This document shows, one piece after another, positions 31,054 to 43,713 of a stretch of DNA of 64,000 nt (the stretch's first letter is position 1; each line of letters begins with the position of its first letter). The position numbers were made by a program, and so were the translations under genes. Location of the stretch: contig OY997593.1 in assembly GCA_963921825.1 (NCBI GenBank), forward strand, positions 46,205,111-46,269,110. Direction: 5' to 3'. The DNA is from Erodium maritimum. Taxonomy: Eukaryota; Streptophyta; Magnoliopsida; Geraniales; Geraniaceae. The notes beneath the pieces were generated by a model. The model was not told the origin of the DNA. It saw nothing but the letters and a program-made list of their open reading frames with translations, and ran no database searches.

Positions 31054-33129
31054 CCAGATTTTTATAAATGGAATTATAGAACTTTACGTATTTAGTTTCG
31101 GAATAAGTACAATATGTTACACAATTCCACATCGAAAGTTACACATTTAACATCCTTATAAATTCGGATACATAATATTATATCAAAAATTACAAACTAA
31201 TACACCAAGTTTCACATAACCAGGTTTAAACTAACGAAACCTAAAAAAAGAATATTATAAACTTGTTATAAATTGAACTTGTTACATATTTATCACATAA
31301 CAAGATCTAAATTTACACTTGTTATAGAATATTATATAGAAAATCACAAAAAAAAAATAAACAAGACTTTACATAACAGAATTATCAACAAAAATCTACC
31401 AAAATAAAATAAAACTAACATCAAACATGGTATGAAATCAAACCAAAACTCAGTATGAGATCCGCTCGTCAGTCACCAGATCTACTATCCATGGCACGAC
31501 CATGCTTCATCGTGGCCGGAGAAGAAGGCTTGGACGTCGGCAACAAGTTATGAGCGTAAATGTTACTTAATTAATTTGACCATGCTTCCCTATATTCTTT
31601 GTGGCTATTTTTCTTATATTTTTAGTATTTATTAATAATTTCTCTTAAATCCCTTGATTGTCGATATATTTTGGTGTTGTATAATATATTTAATACTAGT
31701 CTAATTTTGTGGGCCTCGAAAAATTAAATATATTGGCTAAAAAACGAAGTCAAACGGAGTTCAAACGAAATGAGAAGCAATAAAATAGTGAAAAGTATTA
31801 AAGTGGGAAATGGCTTACCAGAGAACGACAGATGGCAAGCACTCCCTCCAACCGCTGGCCTCCTTGCGTGTCGTTTTCTAATTGCGCCAAATATCCCTCT
31901 GAAAAGTATCAGATGTTTATTCTTGAGCTAGTTGCCACCACTTGTCTTCCTCCCATCGGTCGATCCTCCCAGGGGAACCAGAATCTTGCACACACCCTCA
32001 CTGAATCATTTTTGTCAGTTCCTCCCCTAATTATTTTTCAGTAATATAGTTTGTTTTCTCTACTTTTATTTGCTTCATCTTTACTTTTGGATCAAGATCT
32101 ACCATTTAAGAGTATACTTTTGAAGATCCAAGGAGGATTAAAGCATACATGAAGTTACCTACCATCTCTAACTCTCGAAAAATTCAACACATAAAAAACG
32201 AAGAAGATGAAAATGGTGGGAGGCTTCATGGATCCTCGAATCCACTTATATCTTTTCCCAAAAATAAAAATGAAGAAAAGAAAAATAGAGAGGAAAAAAA
32301 CATTCCATAAAAATAAATTGTTATCTACAAAAATCTGATATAAAATTATGCTCTAAGTTGCAATAGTAGATGATGATAAATATGTTGGAGGAGGGCTGAA
32401 CTAGCAATCCAGTGTGTGCAAATATGGAGGAGTTAGATACAACTAACGAATCAACCATTAGGGGGAGAACACGTGAAAGTCAAAGAGCCAATAAGAGAGA
32501 GCAACCCTACAACCAATAGTCAACAAGTCTGGTGGTCTGGAGTGCGTCACATGGAAAAATATGGTACCATCTAATAATTTTCTCTTTTTTGCTCATTCAC
32601 GCTTTGTTTGTGCTCCGATCAACCTCGCTTTTGTACCAATATTTTTTTTTCCGAGGACTACAAAATGAGACCATTGAAGAATACGTTTGGAACATCTGAA
32701 AAACATCGACAATGAACGAGACTTTAAGCATTTATTAATACATGTAAAAAGGAGATACAAACAAGGTAAAAATATAGAGAAAAATATTCAAATGAAGCGG
32801 GTTAAATTTAAGCTCATCACCAAGTATGATATCTGCTCGTCCCAAATCTTCCGTCCACGTAACAACCATGCTTCATCGTGGCTAGAGAAGAAGTCTAAGA
32901 CGCTTGAAATCGTCCTCAGCTAGGGTTAGTACGATAGCGATTCGTGAAGGTAGAGGCGATCTTGATCAAGATTTGGTAGAGGGAGGCGACTGCGTCCTGG
33001 ACGTGCCTAGCTCGTGTGCCGATGAGAGAAGCGACAACCAACACAACAACAAATATATAGCTATGTATTCTCCAACAACTCTACAACAACGTCTCCTCTA
33101 GAGGCCTTGCAACGACTTCCCCTCCAGTG
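31054..33129. other. Gene-poor spacer with one dispersed repeat pair
   Basis: Mostly AT-rich DNA. A segment of about 90 bp at 31450-31545 is similar (very roughly 70%) to 32820-32905; both contain CCATGCTTCATCGTGGC and AGAGAAGAAG/GGAGAAGAAG. The 70-codon frame at 31832-32044 matches no family I know. The segment 32900-33134 is more GC-rich and continues at 43709, across the gypsy insertion. Confidence 0.4.
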
Positions 33130-33134
33130 ACATC

Positions 33135-36100
33135 TGTAATAAACACTCCCGATCAACGCCAGTCAAATCTACGAAAAACAGGAAAATTTAAATTTTTTGG
33201 ACAGACACTTAAATGAACTTAAATATGACCCCGAGGGTCATACCAGACTTAAGTTGACCCCGATGTCGAACAAAGTGAGTTCCGGGGCACTCAGGGCAAC
33301 TTTCTGACCAATTTGGGAAATGTTGACTTTTCACTAGAAAAGTCAACGGAGCGACGTTTTGGTCCATTCGAGGACCGTTTCGGATCCAAAAAGCTTAGCC
33401 GTCGTAGCAGCAGTCTTAGTTGAGCCGTTTCCTTTTAGCACGTGAAGTTTCGTAATTTCTTGGAAAAAGTGCCCGTTCAGGGCCCGAAACAGCCGAGTTT
33501 CGCGAATCTGACTGAAAAATATCTAGGAGATATTTTCCAAAAGGTGTGGGACCCACTTGCCACTTGTCAACCAAGTGGTGGTGTTAGGTTTATGGGGAAA
33601 AACAAAGGCAAGACTCCTAGGGGGGGTTCGGCAATGCTTGAAAAAAAAAGGGAAAAATAGCAAAAGTTTGGGTTTTTAGAAAGAGAAAGAAGAGAGAAGA
33701 AAGGGAGAGAAGAAGAAGGAAGCTTGGGAGGTTTTGCCACTATTCACAAGCATCGAACCTTTGGATCGTCTCAAACCTAGGAGAATCGAACTCCCCTCGA
33801 CGTTCTCTACGGTGAGCTACTATCCGATCGTCGTTTTGCTTAATTTAAAAAGTTAGGGTTTGGTTAAAATGAGTAGTTTATGGTGGAATTGAGGGTGGGA
33901 ATTGTTGGAGACGTTTTGGAGGGTAGAAGGACGTTTTCCGGTGACCGGGAGCTCGGGGGGAGCTCCGGCCACCATTTGGGGCGGGCCCATGTGAGCCCTA
34001 GCCACCCACGGCCAAGTTGGGCCGGGTGGGGCCCACGTGCTCGGGTGCTCGAGCCTTATGTTCGGATGGTTTAGAACGTTCCCAGGAACATTTATCCACA
34101 ACCGGATCGAAATTTAGAATTAAATTGTGAAAGTTGTGATTGACGGGTTTAGAAACTTTAAACGTTAATTAAATGACTTGGAAGTCGGAATTCGATTCCG
34201 TCGAGTGCCTAGTAACCCTTGAATTATTCTAAGACCGTAGAAACGAAAACGGGGATTTCCGGAGCCCCGGAAGGGCGTTTCCAAAACCCGGGCAGATTCC
34301 TCGTGTCGGGCGAATCGGGATTTTCAGAGTCCCTTATCGACAATGTCGAGTAATTGGGGAGTTTTGGAGTGATCGACATTGTTCTGGTTACTTTTGGGCG
34401 TCAAGTTTATTAAATTCCAGTTTGTGTCTGCGAGCTTATAAGTATTTAAAATTATGTTCTTATTAGATCGTGCTGCAGACCGAGGGAAAGGAAAGCTAGG
34501 CGAGTGACTGAGATCACGCCGGGGCTTGTTGGTTAGCTTTTGGAGAACACATATGAGGTAGGGAAAAGTAGCCGGATCTCGGCCCTGACTAGGGAAAGTT
34601 AACAGTAGAAATGCATGTGACACTAGGGTGTCGTGGGTTAAGTAGGTTTATCGAATATTAGAAAGGTAGGCGACACCGGGTAGTGTCGTATGATTCAGGA
34701 ACGTATCGAACATTAGACCTGCATGTGATACTTAGTAGTGTCGTAGGAGCAGAGAACTTATCGATGTTAGAATTACTGGAGGCATACGACCATGCCCGGA
34801 GGTTGATTGCAAACTTATCGATATTAGGAGTACTGGAGGCATATGACCATGCCCGGAGGTTGATTGTGAAACTGTTGATATTAGAACTGCTGGAGGCATT
34901 GGTTATGCCCGGAGGTTGTTTGTGTAATTTGTGTCTTGGGTGGCCATGAGAGCCCGTACTTTACTGTTGTGTCTTGGGTGGCCATGAGAGCCTGTGAGTT
35001 ACTGTTGGTGTGTCTTGGGAGGCCGTGAGTGCCCGTGGGGTTGTTGAGCCCGTGAGTTATTGTTGGTGTGTCTTGGGAGGCCGTGAGTGCCCGTGGGGTT
35101 GTTGAGCCCGTGAGTTACTGTTGGTGTGTCTTGGGAGGCCGTGAGTGCCCGTGGGGTTTTTGAGCCCGTGAGTTACTATCGGTGTGTCGTGGGTGGCCAT
35201 GAGTGCCCCTGGGGTTGTTGAGCCCGTGAGTTACTGTTGGTGTGTCTTGGGTGGCCATGAGTTACTATCGGTGTGTCGTGGGTGGCCATGAGTGCCCGTG
35301 GGGTTGTTGAACCCGTGTTTTATTGTTGGTGTCTTGGGTGGCCATGAGTGCCTGTGGAGTGTTGAACCGGTCTTGCTGTTGTTTGTTAAACCTTGCTTGT
35401 GGTTGTGATTGTGTTTGCCGAGGTTAGTGACCCGACTTTGTGTCGGGAAGTTGCGTGGAAATTGGCTGGCTTACCTGACAGGGATCAGCAAAGTCGAGCG
35501 TTCTTTGGCGAGCCTGACCTGACAGGGATCGGTAGGTTGAGCGTTTTTAGGCGATGAGAGGGCAGCTCCCCTTCCGACTAGCTATCGGAAAAGTAGCTCG
35601 GTTTATCGCCAACAGGTCGACCGCCTGGAGCCTGACAGGGATCAGCAAAGTGCGTGGGGCAGGCTCGAGCCCAGCCGGTTAGCAACCGGCACTGAGCAGC
35701 TGACAGGAATGCGATCCTTTGTGATCTTGTTTGGTGTGCGATCCTTTGTGATCTTGGGTGTTGCGTGGTTGTCCTTGTGTCCTTGGAAGAGGTCGTGATC
35801 GTTGTGTCGGGTCTACAGTACGTGTCCGAGTGTTGAGTAGGTTGAGGAAGGTGGCGGGTTGTGAGTCAGTTGGGCTACTTGAGTTGGGGATAGTGATCCC
35901 CGGTGTTGGGTTTATTGTTGGTGTTACCGGAATTGTCTGCTAAGTATGTCGTAGTCAGTCTGTTATCCGTGGTGGTGAGCGAACGCTCACCCCCAGCTGC
36001 TTTTCCTACAGGTACTGGTCGCGGGATGGACTAGGTGTGCTTCCGAAGCTTGAAGAGCTAGGAGCGGGAGTCCGGGTTTTACTTTTGAGTCTAGTGACGT

Positions 36101-36264
36101 ACACCTTGTACCTTGTCCTTTTGTTGGGACGTTTTTGAGTTGTAAATATTATTTTGGTTAACTAATTGGTAATTTCAAAGTATTTATTCAAAACAGGTTT
36201 CAAGTGTTTTATTGTTTTAAATATTCGCGTCCCGAGTTCGGTTTACTGAAATTGGGGCGTGACA
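33135..36264 (+). repeat. GYPSY-1 5' LTR
   Basis: A 3130-bp LTR, unusually long. It contains a run of three units of about 57 bp built around GACCATGCCCGGAGGTTGATTG (about 34767-34925) and an array of units of about 58 bp built around GCCCGTGAGTTACTGTTGG (about 34930-35370). It also has scattered CTGACAGGGATC repeats (35470-35660). Confidence 0.95.
34767..35370. repeat. Two minisatellite arrays in GYPSY-1 5' LTR
   Basis: The first array has three units of about 57 bp. The second has about six or seven units of about 58 bp with the core GTGTCTTGGGAGGCCGTGAG. Both arrays recur in the 3' LTR at 42217-42780 with a somewhat different unit order, so they have been changing since insertion. Confidence 0.85.
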
Positions 36265-36267
36265 GCT

Positions 36268-36279
36268 TGGTATCAGAGC
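36268..36279 (+). promoter_or_regulatory. GYPSY-1 primer binding site
   Basis: TGGTATCAGAGC lies three bases after the 5' LTR and is complementary to the 3' end of initiator Met-tRNA. Confidence 0.85.
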
Positions 36280-36899
36280 TCGAGGTTTCACACCTCAGAC
36301 TGTACGTCAATTAGGTGGGGAGAGTCGAGTCAGTAAAGTCACGTCGTGTGTTGGGTACGCGAGTCGGAAACCGTGTGTAGACCCGTAGTGTTTTGAGTCC
36401 TGTTTGGGTTTGTGCGTATGTGCAGTATTTTTATTGCTGGCATACTGATTGTGTGTGCTGCGTGAAACATTTTTAAGCTGTCGCGACTCGACTCAGGAGC
36501 GCTCCTGTACTCGAATGCGACGGTGTTGACATCAATGGGTACAATGTGGTTCGGGGACGCCTGGACCGGGTTGTAACTACGTGATGTCAAGAAATGAGGT
36601 TTTAAAATGAAAAGGAGAAAGTTTTAAAATTTGTTGGCCCTGTGGGCGTGTTTTAAGCTGGATTGGCCCTGTGGGCGTGTCTGATTTTGGTTGGCCCGGT
36701 GGGCGTGTGTTGTTGTTGCTTGGCCGTGTTGGCTTGTGATTGAGGTTGAGTGAGTTGTGTTTGGTCTTGAATTTTTGTACGTGTGCTGTTAGGTTGGTGG
36801 TCGAATGTCTGCGACGCACTAATGAGCGGGTCGCTATGAACAGGGTAAGATACGTGTGCCCTAAGGTAGACATATCGGTTGTGTTGAGTGCGAAATCGT

Positions 36900-37145
36900 C
36901 ACAGCTACGGGGCGGGCCGTGGACCGGCCCGGTAGGAGACGTGGTCGGGGCCACTGGTTTGGCCCGCAAGGACGCATGGTCCGGGTGGCTTGCCGTCCCG
37001 GAGGGACGCACGTTCCGGGTGGCTTGCCGGCCCGGATGGAAGCCCGGTCCGGGTAATTCGCCGGCCCGGAAGGTGAACGGTCCGGGCCACTCACCGGCCC
37101 GGAATGCTGCACGATCCGGCCCACTTACCGGCCTGGTCCAGTCAG
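36900..37145. repeat. GC-rich minisatellite of about 36 bp in GYPSY-1 leader
   Basis: About six imperfect units carrying GGCCCGG and GGTCCGGG, with TGCCGGCCCGGA-like cores, follow each other. A long frame runs through it (36740-37333), but its Gly/Pro/Arg-rich peptide reflects the repeat and is not taken as a gene. Confidence 0.8.
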
Positions 37146-37409
37146 CTGCTTTCAAAAAAAAAATTGGTTTCGTCGTGTGGTTAGTGTTGTTGTTGCGTGA
37201 CTGGGTTCATGTTTGCGCAGTTGAGTGTTGGTTTTGCGTGGCGGTGTTCACGGTTGTGTTGATTGTAGAGGTCGTAAGTTCGGTGTTAAAGGGTGAAGTT
37301 TTGGGTCCGAGACTCATCAATGACCTACGGTAGTAATACAGCGCCTCGGTGTGAGAGTCTCACCACGGAGAGAGGTTAGGGTTGGTGCGCTGCGGCGCCA
37401 TACGAACTA

Positions 37410-37715
37410 GGTTTCCCTATGTGAGCGGGTGTTCGAGGTTTCCCTCACCTGAACGGGTGGGTTGAGGTTTCCTTCACGTGAGTGGGTTATTTGAGGTTTC
37501 CTTATGTGATCGGATTATTGGGATGTTGATAGTGTGAGCAGTAGTATTTTTCCTAAGTTGAGAGCGTGACCCCCGTTTTGAGGTTTCCCTACGTGATCGG
37601 GTAATTGGGGTATTGAGGTTGTGAGCAATAGTGATTTAGTGAATTGAGGACGTGATTTCCCATTTCGAGGTTTATCTTACATGAGCGAGTACTTGAGGTA
37701 TTGATAGCGTGAGCA
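37410..37715. repeat. Imperfect repeats in GYPSY-1 leader
   Basis: The phrase GAGGTTTCCCTACGTGA recurs about six times at uneven spacing, interleaved with GTGAGCAGTAG-like phrases. It has no coding value. Confidence 0.7.
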
Positions 37716-39039
37716 GTGTGACGTTGGCATCAGGTTTTGAGGCAGTGTTTTGCCCTGGTTAGATCGGTAAGTCGTTAATGCTTTACTAGTATGCCATAAT
37801 CGAACGGGTGTCCGTGTAGGTGAGCAGATGGCTCACCCCCTTTACTACTTTTCCCGCAAGGGACGAGTAGCGAACACTGGTTTGGTTGTGGAAAGTTATA
37901 AGTGAATGCATGAAGGATCGTGTGAGAGTTGTGCTATACCTTATCGGTTTGACTAATGGAGTGGTTGTTCGGTCTCTGAGTTAGGCGTCATGTTTATTGG
38001 GTAACGGGGCGTCATACTCGTCTACTTCGTCGAGCTGTGCTGAGTTGAGAGCTGTTGAATCCACCCCTGCGTCTGGACACCCCGATTGGTGGTGGTGAGG
38101 TGTTGACTAGGGTATGTCGTGCCTGCGGAGTTGGAGAAGCGAACCGGTACAGGAGGTTCGAGATAGGGCTCAATAGCCCTGATGCTGGATCGAGTCCTCA
38201 CCCCGAGGATTGGGTATGTTCGGAGTTGGTAGGCACGATGACGGTAGTGGAGCGAGGTTTTAGAGGGACTGCGAGGATCTGTGAGGATCGACAGCGATTG
38301 AGCTTGTGCGTGTATCCGTGGGAAGGGTGCTTACGAAATGACAACCTTTGACGTAAACTTGGGAATGGATTGGCTGGCGAAGTGCCGAGCAAATATCGAC
38401 TGCTATAGGCGACGAGTAACAATGTCAGTAGGCAACACGAAGGTGTCGTGTGTACTGGGTAGTAATAGCGGGGTTCTCCTGTCGGCATTATCCGCAGTGG
38501 AGGAAGTATCGGCCGTGCAGAGCCGAGAGTTACCGCGAGTGGTGTGTGAGTTCCCCGAGTTCTTCCCTGAGGAGTTGAGCGGGTTGCCACCAGTTCGTGA
38601 GGTGGAGTTCGGGATTGACCTGGTGCCGGGAACGGCAGCGATATCGATGGCGCCTTATAGTTTCGCGCCAGCCGAGTCGACCGAGCTGGAGCGTCAGCTC
38701 GAGGAACGTCGGGAGAAGTGCGAGCTTGGCTCACTGAGGTGAGAGTCCTCAGTCACGTGGTGTCCCGTGACGGTGTGTTGGTCGATCCGGTGGAGATCGA
38801 CATGGGTTTGAAGTGGGCGCGGCCCACGAGCGTTTTTCGAGATCCGCAGCTTCTTGGTGCTGGTAGGCTATTATCGGCAAATTGTCCAGGGCTTTGCGCG
38901 ACTAGACACGCCGATGACTCTGTTGACACGCAAGGGAGTCGGGTTTTGTGTGGACAGAGGATTGTGAACGTGCGTTCACGGAACTGAAGGCTCGTCTGAC
39001 TACCGCTCCAGTGTTGATAATATCCTTCAAGGAAACGCT

Positions 39040-39165
39040 ATAAAGGGTGAGGTCTTGGGTTCAAGTCTCACCAACAACCTAGGTTGGTTTTCGTCTGTGG
39101 ACAATACACCAGAAGGGCTGGGGTGTATTGGGCTGCAGACCTAACATCATCGTGCGTGGGGCCCG
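39040..39165. repeat. Possible SINE-like fragment in GYPSY-1
   Basis: A foreign-looking segment interrupts the pol similarity. It holds GGGTTCAAGTCTC, close to a pol III B box (GGTTCRANNCC). A similar phrase, GGGTCCGAGACTC, sits at about 37302-37314 with matching surroundings (AAAGGGTGA upstream, CAACCTA/GACCTA downstream). No A box, tail or target duplication was identified. Confidence 0.25.
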
Positions 39166-40496
39166 GGTCAGCCACGGCGGGATGCTACAGACGCGTTCGG
39201 GGGAGGATTGGCTGCGTGCTGATGCAGTTATGTAAGGTGGTTGCCTATGGCTCCAGGTAGTTGGAGGCGCACGAGCGCAACTATCCTACCCATGACTTGG
39301 AATTAGCAGCAGTGATGTTCGCGCTAAAGGGCTGGAGGTATTATGTGTAAGGCGAGCGATCTCGAGTGTTCTCGGATCATAAGAGATTTAAGTGCACCTT
39401 TTCCCAACGAGACCTGAACATGCGCCAGCAGCGGTGGGTTGAAACTAGAAGAGGTTACCGGCGGCATGGCCACGTGCTTCTTGGTGGCTCGGCCAACCCG
39501 GCTTGACCGGGGAATAGAAGCACGGTCAGTGGATGTCGAGACGACAGAGATCCGGGAAAGAGTTGTCGGCGGTGTTGACGCCGAGGGCTGGGACCGTCGT
39601 GCAAATTGGGAGTTACGGTATCTTGGAGGTTTGTTCATACCGCGTAACGGTGGAGGCAACAAGCTGCGAGAGTCGCAGCATTCGCGTCTAACAGTGCACG
39701 TGGGTGGCACTAAGAGGAGCGCAACATCAGGTGGCATATCTAGTGGAGCGGGATGCGGAGAGCGGTCGTGGAATTGGTATCACGGTGCATCATTCGTAGG
39801 CAGGTGAGAGCCGAACAACAGCGTCCCGCTGGTTTACTGCAATTACTGCGGGTTGCGTAGTAGAATTGGGGGCTTGTCACGATGGGTTTCGTGAACGGTT
39901 AGCCTAGTTCGCCTACAACAACAACTTACAGGCCAGTATCTTGATGGCACCGTTCGGAACATTGTATGGTAGGCCGTGTCGGTCGCCCGTGTGCGGGGCG
40001 GAAGTGAGGAATGAGGGTTCACTGGGTCTAGAACTGGACCGAGAGACAGCTGAGTCGGTCGTGCCAAAGCGTGAGCGGTTGAAGACCGCGCAGAGTCAGC
40101 AGGAGATATACTGACAGACGGCTTCGACCTCTCGAGTCAGCAATCAGTGGTCATGTATCCCTGGAGGTGAGTCCGAAAGGTGGACTGGTGCGTTTCAACC
40201 GCGGCGGAGGCGGGTTAGCCCCGCGGTGTATCGGGCCTTTCGAGGTCTTGAGTACGTCATTGAGTGGGCGGATGTCGAAGTAACGGGTGATGTCCCGTAT
40301 AAGGAGAAACCGATGTGGGAAAGGGATCCACGAGAGCAGGTCCTGCGCGGAAAGGTTATCCGCTTAGAACTGGTGTTGTGGCGACACCACGAGGCAGAGT
40401 CGACTTGGGAGCGCGAGGACAAGGTTCGCGCGAAGTACCCCGATCTGTTCAACTGCGGAGGTACGTCTGTTTCAAATTTCACGGACGAAATTCCTT

Positions 40497-40509
40497 TAAG
40501 GGGGGTAGA
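40497..40509 (+). promoter_or_regulatory. GYPSY-1 polypurine tract
   Basis: The purine-rich AAGGGGGTAGA stretch directly precedes the 3' LTR. Confidence 0.75.
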
Positions 40510-43500
40510 TTGTAATAACCACTCCCGGTCAACGCCAGTCAAATCTGCGAAAAAACAGGAAAATTCAAAAAATTTGGACATGCACTTAAATGAACTTAAA
40601 TATGACCCTGAGGGTCATACCGGACTTAAGTTGACCCTGATGTCGACCAAAGTGAGTTCCGGGGGACTCAGGGCAACATCCTGACCAATTTGGGAAATGT
40701 TGACTTTTCGCTAGAAAAGTCAACCGAGCGACGTTTTCGTCCATTCGAGGACCGTTTCGGATCCAAAAAGCTTAGCCGTCATCGCAGCGGTCTTAGTTGA
40801 GCCGTTTCCTTGTGGCCCGTGAAGTTTCGTAATTTCTTGGAAAAAGTGCCCGTTCGGGGCTCGAAACAGTCGAGTTTCGCGAATCTGACTGAAAAATATC
40901 TAGGAGATATTGTTCAAAAGGTGTGGGACCCATTTGCCACTTGTCAACCAAGTGGTGGTGTTAGGTTTATGGGTCAAAACAAAGGAAAGACTACATGGGG
41001 GGGGGTTCGGCCATGCTTGAAAAAAAAGGAAAAGTAGCAAAAGTTTGGGTTTTTACAAAGAGAAAGAAGAGAGAAGAAAGGGAGAGAAGAAGAAGGAAGC
41101 TTGGGAGGTTTGCCACTATTCACGAGCATCGAACCTTTGGATCGTCTCAAAGCTAGGAGAATCGAACTCCCCTCGACGTTCTCTACGGTGAGCTACTATC
41201 CGACCGTCGTTTTGCTTAATTTAAAAAGTTAGGGTTTGGTTAAAATGAGTAGTTTATGGTGGAATTGAGGGTGGGAATTGTTGGAGACGTTTTGGAGGGT
41301 AGAGGGACGTTTTTCGGTGACCGGGAGCTCGGGGGGAGCTTCGGCCACCATGTAGGGTGGCCGGCCACCATGTAGGGTGGCCGGCCACCATGTGGGGTGG
41401 GTGGCCGGAGCTAGGGCCGGCCACCACCATGGTGGGCCGGGCCCATGTGAGCCCTAGCCACCCACGGAGGCCGGGTGGGGCCCACGTGCTCGGGTGATCG
41501 GGTTTTATGTTCGGTTGGTTTAGAACGTTCCCCGGATCATTTATCCACAACCGGATCGAAATTTGGAATTAAATTGTGAAAGTTGTGATTGACGGGTTTA
41601 GAAACTTTAAACGTTAATTAAATGACTCGGAAGTTAGAATTCGATTCCGTCGAGTGCCTAGGAACCCTTGAATTATTCTAAGACCGTAGAAACGAGAACG
41701 GGAATTTTAGGAGCCCCAGAAGGGCGTTTCCAAAACCCGGGAAGATTCGCCATGTCGGGCGAATCGGGCTTTTCCGAGTCCCTTATCGAAAATGTCGAGT
41801 AATTAGGGAGTTTGGGAGTGATCCACATTGTTGGGGTTACTTTTGGGCGTCAAGTTTATTAAATTCCAGTTTGTGTCTGCGAGCTTATAAGTATTTAAAA
41901 TTGTGTTCTTATTAGATCGTGCTGCAGACCGAGGGAAAGGAAAGCTAGGCGAGTGACTGAGATCACGTTGGGGCTTGTTGGTTAGCTTTTGGAGAACACA
42001 TACGAGGTAGGGAAAAGTAGCCGGATCTCGGCCTTCACTAGGGAAAGTTAACAGTAGAAATGCATGTGACACTAGGGTGTCGTGGGTTAAGTAGGTTTAT
42101 CGAATATTAGAAAGGTAGGCGACAGCGGGTAGTGTCGTATGATTCAGGAACGTATCGAACATTAGAATTGCATGTGACACTTAGTAGTGTCGTAGGAGCA
42201 GAGAATTTATCGATGTTAGAATTACTGGAGGCATATGACCATGCCCGGAGGTTGATTGCGAACTTATCGATATTAGGAGTACTGGAAGAATATGACCATG
42301 CCCGGAGGTTAATTGTGAAACTGTTGATAATAGAACTGTTGGAGGCATTGGTTATGCCCGGAGGTTGTTTGTGTAATTTGTGTCTTGGGTGGCCATGAGA
42401 GCCCGTACTTTACTGTTGTGTCTTGGGTGGCCATGAGAGCCCGTGAGTTACTGTTGGTGTATCTTTGGAGGCCGTGAGTGCCCGTGGGGTTGTTGAGCCC
42501 GTGAGTTACTGTTGGTGTGTCTTGGGAGGCCGTGAGTGCTCGTGGGGTTGTTGAGCCCGTGAGTTACTGTTGGTGTGTCGTGGGTGGCCATGAGTGCCCG
42601 TGGGGTTGTTGAGCCCGTGAGTTACTGTTGGTGTGTCTTGGGTGGCCATAAGTGCCCGTGGGGTTGTTGAGCCCGTGAGTTACTGTCGGTGTGTCGTGGG
42701 TGGACATGAGTGTCCGTGGGATTGTTGAACCCGTGTTTTACCGTTGGTGTCTTGGGTGGCCATGAGTGCCTGTGGAGTGTTGAACCGGTCTTGCTGCTGT
42801 TTGTTGAACCTTGCTTGTGGTTGTGATTGTGTTTGCCGAGGTTAGTGACCCGACTTTGTGTCGGGAAGTTGTGTGGAGATTGGCTGGCTTACCTGACAGG
42901 GATCGGTGAAGTCGAGCGTTCTTTGGCTAGCCTGACCTGACAGGGATCAGTAGGTTGAGCGTTTTTAGGCGATGAGAGGGCAGCTCCCCTTCCGACTTGC
43001 TATCGGAAAAGTAGCTCGGTTTATCGCCAACAGGTCGACCGCCTGGAGCCTGACAGGGATCGGCAAAGTGCGTGGGGCAGGCTCGAGCCCAGCCGGTTAG
43101 CAACCGGCACTGAGCAGCTGACAGGAATGTGATCCTTTGTGATCTTGTTTGGTGTGCGATCCTTTGTGATCTTGTTCGGCGTGCGATCCTTTGTGATCTT
43201 GGGTGTTGCGTGGTCGTCCTTGTGTCCTTGGAAGAGGTCGTGATCGTTGTGTCGGGTCTACAGTACGTGTCCGAGTGTTGAGTAGGTTGAGGAAGTGGCG
43301 GGTTGTGAGTCAGTTGGGCTACTTGAGTTGGGGATAGTGATCACCGGTGTTGGGTTTATTGTTGGTGTTACCGGCATTGTCTGCTAAGTATGCCATAGTC
43401 AGTCTGTTATCCGTGGTCGTGAGCGAATGCTCACGCCTAGCTTCTTTTCCTACATGTACTGGTCGCGGGATGGACTAGGTGAGCTTCCGAAGCTTGAAGA

Positions 43501-43708
43501 GCTAGGAGCGGGAGTCCGGGTTTTACTTATGAGTCTAGTGACGTACACCTTGTACCTTGTCCTTTTGTTTGGACGTTTTTGAGTTGTAAATATTATTTTG
43601 GTTAACTAATTGGTAATTTCAAAGTATTTATTCAAAACAGGTTTCAAGTGTTTTATTGTTTTAAATGTTCGCGTCACGAGTTCGGTTTACTGAAATTGGG
43701 GCGTGACA
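40510..43708 (+). repeat. GYPSY-1 3' LTR
   Basis: A 3199-bp LTR paired with 33135-36264. It ends GGGGCGTGACA, directly followed by ACATC. It has an extra 20-bp triplication at 41343-41402 (GGCCACCATGTAGGGTGGCC), absent from the 5' LTR. Its minisatellite arrays (42217-42780) have slightly different copy make-up. Confidence 0.95.
41343..41402. repeat. 20-bp triplication private to the 3' LTR
   Basis: Three units of GGCCACCATGTAGGGTGGCC follow in tandem. The unit is itself nearly palindromic at its ends (GGCCAC/GTGGCC type). The 5' LTR has a single diverged unit here, so the expansion happened after insertion. Confidence 0.85.
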
Positions 43709-43713
43709 ACATC

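Larger units (their letters stand above)
33135..43708 (+). mobile_element. GYPSY-1: decayed Ty3/gypsy chromovirus (Del/Tekay-like)
   Basis: A 10,574-bp LTR element flanked by the 5-bp duplication ACATC at 33130-33134 and 43709-43713. LTRs begin TGTAATAA and end GGGGCGTGACA. The interior is only about 4.2 kb. It shows an initiator Met-tRNA primer site, a long repeat-filled leader, RT remnants (FPEELSGLPPVREVEFGIDL-type, about 38.3-39.0 kb), RNase H (about 39.2-39.4 kb), integrase remnants (about 39.7-40.1 kb) and a chromodomain-side C-terminus ending near 40450 (WEREDKVRAKYPDLF), followed by a polypurine tract. RT before integrase is the gypsy order. It is broken in many places, well over ten. 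LTR divergence by eye is roughly 3-5%, so it is older than COPIA-1 and COPIA-3. Confidence 0.9.

Noticed and set aside
36740-37333. A 197-codon frame through the GYPSY-1 leader
   Set aside because: Its composition follows the 36-bp GC-rich array, overlapping frames are open on both strands, and it lies in a leader region. It is not a gene.
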